In this document: piece after piece, positions 56,468 to 64,000 of the stretch
How positions within the stretch are numbered: position 1 is the stretch's first letter
Layout: each line of letters starts with the position of its first letter
Assembly: GCF_023159225.1 (NCBI RefSeq)
Contig: NC_063170.1
Span: forward strand, 58,177,708-58,241,707
Direction of reading: 5' to 3'
Source: Perognathus longimembris pacificus
Lineage: Eukaryota; Chordata; Mammalia; Rodentia; Heteromyidae
Length of the DNA: 64,000 nucleotides
Position numbers and translations under genes: made by a program
Notes under the pieces: generated by a model
Database searches by the model: none
Told to the model about the DNA's origin: nothing
What the model saw: only the letters and a program-made list of their open reading frames with translations

Positions 56468-56605
56468 CTCATATATATATACACATACACACACACACCT
56501 ATGTGTATTTGTGTGTCCATAGATAGATAGATGATAGATAAATAGATCCAGGACAGATAAATGATTAATAAAAGATAAATAGATAAGATAAGCATAGATA
56601 GATAA
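56468..56605 (+). repeat. Compound microsatellite (AT)(AC)(GATA)
   Basis: CATATATATATACACATACACACACACAC, then TATGTGTATTTGTGTGTCC, then GATAGATAGATGATAGATAAATAGAT units to about 56605. Confidence 0.9.
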
Positions 56606-57204
56606 CTTGGGTGATAATGCAGCACTGTTTTTGGAAAACTAGATTTCTGGAAATTCTTTTAGGTGATGTTTTCGAGATGAAAACTCCTAGAACAGAAGCT
56701 ACACGCTGGCAGTTTGGAGACTGCAAAAGGCCCACAGAACCTGGCTTTGTTTATCTTGCATGGTATTTTATTGTTACTTAGTCTTTAACATTTGGAAGAC
56801 TTCACATCGAAATCCAGATTTTCACTTTCTTCTGCAAATCAGGAGACACTGTAAAAAGAAATTGTGTGTGATTCAAACACTGGTGATGCTGTCATTTTGA
56901 ACTGTAATAGGCAACAGTTTTAAGACTCCTTCCTATCCCTTCTGATGTTTCTCTTCTGTATCAAATCCTGTACAGGACAGCCCTCAGTCTGAGTCTTCTA
57001 AGTTGTGTGTGAGATGAGGACAGCTCTACTGCACCCCAGGTTGTTTTAGGGACGCAAATAACGAAAAGGAAATGCTTTAAATCCTATCAAAACAGTTCAA
57101 GGTAGAAACTAAGCTCTCAACAATATTGCTAGCATGCATTGTGTTTTGAAGAGGTAAAGAAACACAGAAATAATGGAAAGTCACTCTCATCGCCTAACAA
57201 AGCT
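56606..57204. other. Unique sequence, no gene seen
   Basis: Balanced composition around 56650-57060, no repeats. No gene supported. Confidence 0.45.
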
Positions 57205-57335
57205 TGTAGTCTGGATGCCCAAGCCTCAGAAACGGGAGTAAATACGCAGGTCACATAGCTAGTATCTCCCTGAGCAGAGATTTAAATCTCTGCCTGCCCG
57301 GCTGCTCATGCAGTGGTCATCTGCGATACCAGTTT
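57205..57335 (-). mobile_element. MIR SINE, antisense
   Basis: CCAAGCCTCAGAAACGGGAGTAAATACG, GGTCACATAGCTAGTATCTC, AGAGATTTAAATCTCTGCCTGCCCG and TGCTCATGCAGTGGTCATC follow reversed MIR core to head. It also contains the perfect palindrome AGAGATTTAAATCTCT. Confidence 0.65.
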
Positions 57336-58187
57336 GCCTTTTTATTTTTTATAAGCCAACCCATGTACTTTTTTCTTAACAGCACAAAATGGAAGACATT
57401 TATGTTTGAAACTAACTCATCCTGATAATTCCCAATTAAGATGTTGTCATCTAGCATCTGGCTCAATTTCCTTTTATGAAATATTATAAACATAATTTGA
57501 GTGTAGCTTAAATGAAGTGTCCAAATGAGATAAAACAGGTCACCTGGGAAATTAGATTTTATAGATTACAAGAATTCAATGCCTAAGTTGTACCTAATGG
57601 ACATAATTTTTTTAAAAAAAATCTTCGGGAAATGATTATTCTATCACTTTCATCATTATTTCTACACGAGAAACTACAATATGGAGTAATTAAAGTAAAA
57701 ATAAATAACATAAACTTCACTCTAGCAAATAGTGAGGAAAAGATCTCTTCAACAAGAAAAATACCAAAGAATCCTTAATCCAATTTCACTTTTTACTTCT
57801 GTTTTATCTTAAGATTCAACTTAAAATATCTTTTGATAAAAAAGAAGTTAGAGGATTTTCTAGCCCTGTAGCTTTTTGAAGTAAATGATTCTAAGATTAT
57901 TTTATTTTGTATCTACTTTTATCTCCAAATAAAGTCTTATAATGAGGTGAGTTCTCACTATTTTATTACATTCTGGGCAAGGAGGCAGAAGAAAAGACTT
58001 GGTTAAGTGAAAATTAAAAAAAAAATAAGGGTAGAGGTAAGAGAGGATTAAGAATGTGATTGGGTGTGAGGGTATGATGAATTTGAAGGTGGTAAGCTCA
58101 ACACAGCAGGAAAATAATTCTTTAGCAGTGATGGTGTCCAGAGAGGTCACTTAATTATCTTTTACTTTGGAATATGGTAAGGGAATG
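57336..58187. other. Unique AT-rich sequence, no gene seen
   Basis: A/T runs at 57606-57620 and 58015-58025. No gene or assignable repeat. Confidence 0.5.
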
Positions 58188-58395
58188 GTTAAAGACTGAG
58201 AGCCACACAGTCTAGGGTTCAATCCCAGCTTTTCTACTACTTCCTGATTTGATCATTTTCGGCAAGATCCTTGAGCTCTTTAGGCTTTACTTTCCTGTTG
58301 GCAAATTTCTGATAAGAGCTGCTTTATAGATTGTCATTATGACTCAGCATAAGCATTGATAACTGTCAATAAACACGAAATGTTGTTAATATATT
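58188..58395 (+). mobile_element. MIR SINE, near full length
   Basis: GAGAGCCACACAGTCTAGGGTTCAATCCCAGC (tRNA-like head with B box), TTTCTACTACTTCCTG, GGCAAGATCCTTGAGC, TTAGGCTTTACTTTCCTG and ATAAGAGCTGC follow MIR in order. Good structural match. Confidence 0.8.
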
Positions 58396-59947
<1,552 letters not shown>

Positions 59948-60205
59948 CTGTGTGTTCCGAAAAGAGGAGACCCAAGGTGTGGGATTGGGGAGCTGTGAGC
60001 TGCAGCCTCCCTTTCTCTCGTCTCTCGGTGTCCAGCATTCCTTTACCCTGGCAGAAGTAAGCAAAGAAGCAAACACATTCTCTCCCTGGGTGGTGCTAGA
60101 TTTGTATTGCTGCCAGGAGCATCTAACTTGCTGGGGAGGGTTGTGGTTTTCTTTCTTTCTTTGTTTTTTTTTCCTAAGGTAATATAAAGCCTGCGGTTCA
60201 AAACA
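59948..60205 (-). other. Candidate minus-strand first exon (unproven)
   Basis: On the minus strand TATAAATA (+ positions 60231-60238) lies about 30 bases before a plausible start near 60205. About 258 bases downstream there is a textbook splice donor CAG|GTAAGCC, with the exon ending at 59948. The interval is GC-richer than its surroundings and repeat-free. A 129-codon minus-strand frame overlaps it but ignores the donor and has no domain. No polyadenylation or second exon can be tied to it. It could be a lncRNA exon or chance. Confidence 0.2.
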
Positions 60206-60477
60206 ATAAAACCTCCTCCAGGCGAACACTTATTTATAATAAGGTGAAAATAATGAAGTCTTTTCAAATGGACCAAGTTTTCTCCCTCTCCTTCCTTCTA
60301 CACCCACCATTCATCACTTGGGATTAATATTTAAAAGATGGACAAGAATATATTGAAGGATATACATGTATTATTTGGCTTGCAAAAAAAGAAAGTAGAC
60401 TGAAAACTACATTCTCTGGAAGTTCATCTTGCAGCTGCTACTTTGAAAAGCAATTTTTTGGTAATAACAATAAAACA

Positions 60478-60524
60478 TTCCTTCTCCTTCTCCTTCTTCT
60501 CCTTCTCCTTCTCCTTCTTCTTCT
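60478..60524 (-). repeat. (CTT)/(CTCCTT)n, reversed SINE A-tail
   Basis: CCTTCTCCTTCTCCTTCTTCTCC units immediately left of an antisense SINE. On the minus strand this is an (AAG)n, GAAGGAG-type extension of the SINE tail. Confidence 0.9.
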
Positions 60525-60770
60525 TTGCTGGTCCTAAGGCTTGAAATCTGGACCGGGGTCCACTCCTTGAGCTTCTTTTGCTCAAAACTAGAGCTCTAGT
60601 ACTTGAGCTACATGTCACTTTTGGCTTTTTTGTTTTTGTTTTTTTTTTGAAGATAAGAGTCTCATGGACTATCTTGCCCAGGCTGGCTTTGTACTATAAT
60701 CCTCAGATCTCAGTCTCCAGAGTAGCCAGGATTATAGGTATGAGCTACCAGTGCCCATCTCCAGCTCAAG
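60525..60770 (-). mobile_element. Composite SINE, B1-like head plus Geo-like tail, antisense
   Basis: GCTGGTCCTAAGGCTTGAAATCTGG, CTAGTACTTGAGCTACATG are the reversed Geo part. AAGATAAGAGTCTCATGGACTATCTTGCCC and AGATCTCAGTCTCCAGAGTAGCCAGG are the reversed head. An internal GTTTTTGTTTTTTTTT run separates the halves. Confidence 0.85.
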
Positions 60771-61466
60771 TTCTTTTGATTATATGTAGATAGCCCCCAA
60801 AGAATTTAGACTATAATTCCAAAAAGCATTTGACATTAGGTGCTCAGGAAAAGCTAATTATTTTTATAATGAAAAATTAAAAATTAAGAGCATAACCTTT
60901 AGACATACTCATTATTCCTAAAAGTTGTCAATTTTTCCTACTCATGGAAAACGTTAGTTTATTTTTCACAAATGTTTCATTTCCTCCACCTCTACCGTCT
61001 TTGTCTGACCAGTGTTGTTACCTGGTTGCCTGGTACGTATTTCCTCCCCATCCCAACTTCATTTCCTCTTGTACTTTCCTGCCAGAATTATCGCCTTTAA
61101 AAATCACCTGCCTCAGCCAGCTTCCATGTGAAAACAACCTTCCACTCCCACCGTAAAGAGTAAGATAAATAGCCTCCTGCCTTAACAGCCATGGAAGCTC
61201 TTCAATAGTCAGATCTCTGTAGGGAATTTTCCACACAAAGTCAAGAGTCTGTGGGAATTCCTCATGTTCAACTCCAGCCCAAGTATTGAACCTGCTGTCC
61301 TGTTATTGACATTCTTAGAAATGTTTTCTCAAAATTCTGCCTCATCTCTACGTCGACTCATTTGAAATTAACTTTTCATTTTCTAACTCCCCTTGGATCT
61401 CTTGACTAGAATCTTCCACGGAAGCCTTTCTTTAAGCCTGTCCTGTGTTTCAGGTAAGGCCATAAA

Positions 61467-61467
<1 letters not shown>
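60771..61467. other. Unique sequence, no gene seen
   Basis: Pyrimidine-rich in 60970-61160. No gene or repeat that I can defend. Confidence 0.5.

Positions 61468-61517
<50 letters not shown>
61468..61517 (+). repeat. (CA)n microsatellite
   Basis: About 25 perfect CA units. Confidence 0.97.
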
Positions 61518-61518
<1 letters not shown>

Positions 61519-62892
61519 CAACTTCTGTGTCAGCATTTTATGAATCTCACTCAGCATTTGACCTGATTGCCACAAAATGAAGGCACTATGTCAGAAAACC
61601 AGTGATAGTGATTTCCTTACTCCCAAACCATAGAATAACTTGGTTACCATGTTCCTTGGATGTGCCTCTTTTCTACAGTTACAGTGTTTTATGTCCTTCT
61701 TCCTATGTTTGGACATCATCTAATTATCTTAGCAGCTTGATCATTGTCCTTTGGTAAAGCAATCCTTTCCAAAATTTATATATTAGCAGGGCAGAAAGAT
61801 AACAGCAGTAATCAAGGAAACACAACAAAGGGGCTGGAGAGCTAAGGTGAAAATGGGAAGAGAATAATAGGTGCTCGAATCAAATCTGAGTCACAGGCAC
61901 CACTGTACATAGTATCTTCTCTGGTTTTTTTTTTGCAGTTCTATTTTAATATTCAGCCATATTCCAAATAATATTCCTCAACAGAAATGAGGTTTATTTT
62001 CACTTCCAAGAGGATTTGCATCTCTGAGAGATGAAAGAAAAAATCATCCCTCAGGCAAAGAACTCAGGCTGTCCCTTGTGTGGTAATACCCCAGACCCAT
62101 GAGGAGGTCTTGACCTCTTTGTATAACTACTTAATACATTTTTTTAAGTAGAAAGAAGGCCTCTAGCACCTAGAAATGGCCCTCAGCTGAAAACCCTTGA
62201 CAGGGACACTCAAAGCAAGGAACTCTCTCAACAACTTGAAGGAATGAGGAACAGTTTTCCCTCCAGCCCTCAGAAAGAGCTCAGCACAGGAGACACACAG
62301 CTTGCACGAAGGGATGCTATATGAAGACTCAGATTTTCTCCTTAACTTCTTTTTTTTTTCTTTTTAAAAATGGAGTGGCAGTGTAAATGCACCCTCAACA
62401 ATTATATAATTATATTCAGTTTGCTTGTCTCATGCTTCAGTATCTCTACTTCCTGATCAAAATCTGATCCAGAAATAGAATCTTTAAAGGGCAAGTTATC
62501 CTTAAAGCAAAAGGCAAGCTTTGCCAAGAGGAAAGCCTGCAAGGTTATCATATTTCATGTTCTTGTTTCTGTTAGTTAAAATATGATTGACTACAGGAAG
62601 CTAGGGCTTTGTGGCAAATAATATAAGCACATGATTATTCGTTTTATTTAATTGCCTTCAAACTTAACATCATTTTGTGATATTTCAAAACAATAGATAC
62701 ATGTACTAATCAATGTATAGATATAGATATATCACCAACTTAGGTCATAAAAGTTGAGGACTATAATTTGTGGAATATAGCTTTCTGAAGGACTTGTGGG
62801 TTGGATCCAAATCATACCATAGTCTGTAACATGATAAATTGTTCTTCAAAGTATGATTTCTATGGTGGAATGGAATCTCTAATATTTAGTAA
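61518..62892. other. Unique sequence, no gene seen
   Basis: 62000-62340 is balanced and repeat-free but has no frame or motif that I can interpret; it may be a diverged LTR or simply unique. Confidence 0.45.
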
Positions 62893-62936
62893 ACTTTCAA
62901 TAGTTTTCAATAGCTTCAATAGCTTTCAATAGCTTT
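62893..62936 (+). repeat. 10-bp tandem repeat, about four copies
   Basis: CTTTCAATAG, TTTTCAATAG, CTTCAATAG (one base short), CTTTCAATAG, then CTTTTTAA: a decanucleotide minisatellite with one deletion. Confidence 0.9.
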
Positions 62937-63475
62937 TTAAATAAGCAATAGATGCTTACCTTGAGCCAGTTATATTTGTATTCTGTAGAGTTGTTTTACC
63001 CACTTATAATTAGTTTGCCAAAGAGAAATGATATGAAAATAAACATTAAAGTGACACTTGCTGGTGAGTTTATTATGAAAGGTCTTAGATTCTATAGGGA
63101 TTGTAAAATGCATTCTTAGCTTAATGAAGTTCACTATTCCACTTCATGAGGTAGGAAATAACTTTATAAGTTCAGAATGTCATTTATGTATTCTTTTATG
63201 CTATTTTTATTTTCTTATATTTATAATTGTCATAATTTCATAAGCAATATGTGCATATGTCTATATGCACGGATAGGTGATAGATATAAACAGAATGAAA
63301 AGGGGAGGAAAAGACAAAAATGGTTGCCTTATAAAGACACTAAGAGAAGAAAGTCACTTTTATGCTCACTCACAGGCTTTTTGGTAGATTAAAACTTCCA
63401 TCTGATACTATCCCCCTTCAGCCTATACAGCTTTCTTTAGTAATTCTTGGAGCACAAGTCTTTAAGTCACAATCT
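62937..63475. other. Unique AT-rich sequence, no gene seen
   Basis: No repeats or frames supported. Confidence 0.5.
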
Positions 63476-63676
63476 TTCTTTCTCTCTTCTTCTGTCTGCC
63501 TCTGGCTGCCTCTCTGTCTTCTTGCTCCCTTCCTCTCTCTCCCTCGTCCCTTTTATCCCTTCTTCCCTATCCTCTTCCCTTTTTCTCTTCTTTTTTCTCC
63601 TATTTCACATATATATTTTTCCCTCTCTCTGGCCACTTTACTGTTTTTCTTTTCCTTGTTTTGTTTTTTTTTAGGC
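63476..63676 (+). repeat. Polypyrimidine (CT-rich) tract, 200 bases
   Basis: CTTTCTTTCTCTCTTC, CTCTCTCTCCCTCG, CCCTTTTTCTCTTC units. The Ser/Leu/Phe frames across it are low complexity. The remaining 324 bases to the window end look unique, with a T run at 63739-63750. Confidence 0.85.
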
Positions 63677-64000
63677 TGTCCTTGACTTAGCGATAGTTTT
63701 CATTTTCATTCCCTGGAAACTCTAATATCCTAGGGTGTTTTTTTTTTTTATATCAACGATTTTCTTTGCTATGGGTTACATGTTCTTGATTTTTCAAGTA
63801 TCTATTTCTTTTAGGTTGCACACCAGGTATTGTAGATAATGTGCTATGTAGACCATCCATATTCTTAATAAAAAAGAATATTGAATTTTTTTTTCTGGTG
63901 AACAAATAGCTATTGCAAACTATGAAGCTTGGTTTTAGGACTTTTTCATAGTGAGTAATCTCACTTCTCAGTCTTACAAGGTAGTCTGGCTCCAGAACCT

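Overview
This is a nuclear, non-coding stretch of a rodent genome, most likely from the superfamily Geomyoidea (kangaroo rats, pocket mice, pocket gophers). The best clue is a set of dimeric SINEs with an ID-like, tRNA-derived left half ending near CACCACATATACAG and a right half reading GGCGCTGTGGCTCAAGTGGCAGAG and onward to GGCCCAGGACTGGCAAAA. That architecture matches the IDL-Geo family described from Geomyoidea. Young copies with target-site duplications lie at about 3.6, 7.5, 32.8, 41.8 and 44.8 kb. Long (CA)n, (GA)n and (TC)n microsatellites, rodent-type L1 3' ends and old mammalian repeats (MIR, L2, old L1, hAT elements) fit the same picture. The assignment to Geomyoidea is an inference from repeat content; I cannot name the species.

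I found no protein-coding gene that I can defend. All long open frames are either low-complexity translations of polypurine or polypyrimidine tracts, translations of SINEs, or isolated frames with no recognisable domain. The window is therefore best read as intergenic or deep intronic sequence. Two places carry splice-like architecture (15149-15250 on + and 59948-60205 on -) and are offered only as candidates.

Layout. 0-12.7 kb is SINE-rich, with two L1 tails, a possible solo LTR and two polypurine tracts nearby. 13-20 kb has a 257-bp polypurine tract, a pair of MIRs, a clean hAT MITE, an L2 piece and two unique blocks that look constrained. 20-34 kb is AT-rich and holds SINEs, L1 ORF2 and 3'-UTR remnants, and the longest microsatellites. 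34-40 kb holds old L1 flanking the best candidate conserved regulatory blocks (35.8-36.1 kb and 37.9-38.6 kb). 40-46 kb has MIR, L2, an L1 3' end and two very fresh IDL-Geo copies. 46-64 kb is mostly unique AT-rich sequence with scattered MIR and L2 fragments, microsatellites and another candidate regulatory block at 49.5-49.95 kb.

Nothing in the window forms an operon, a CRISPR array or a multi-gene system. The most informative content is the SINE biology (a shared Geo module joined to different heads, subfamily marks, nested insertions, tail-born microsatellites) and the repeat-free blocks that deserve a conservation test. All repeat family calls were made by eye against remembered consensus structure; ends are approximate unless a target-site duplication is quoted.
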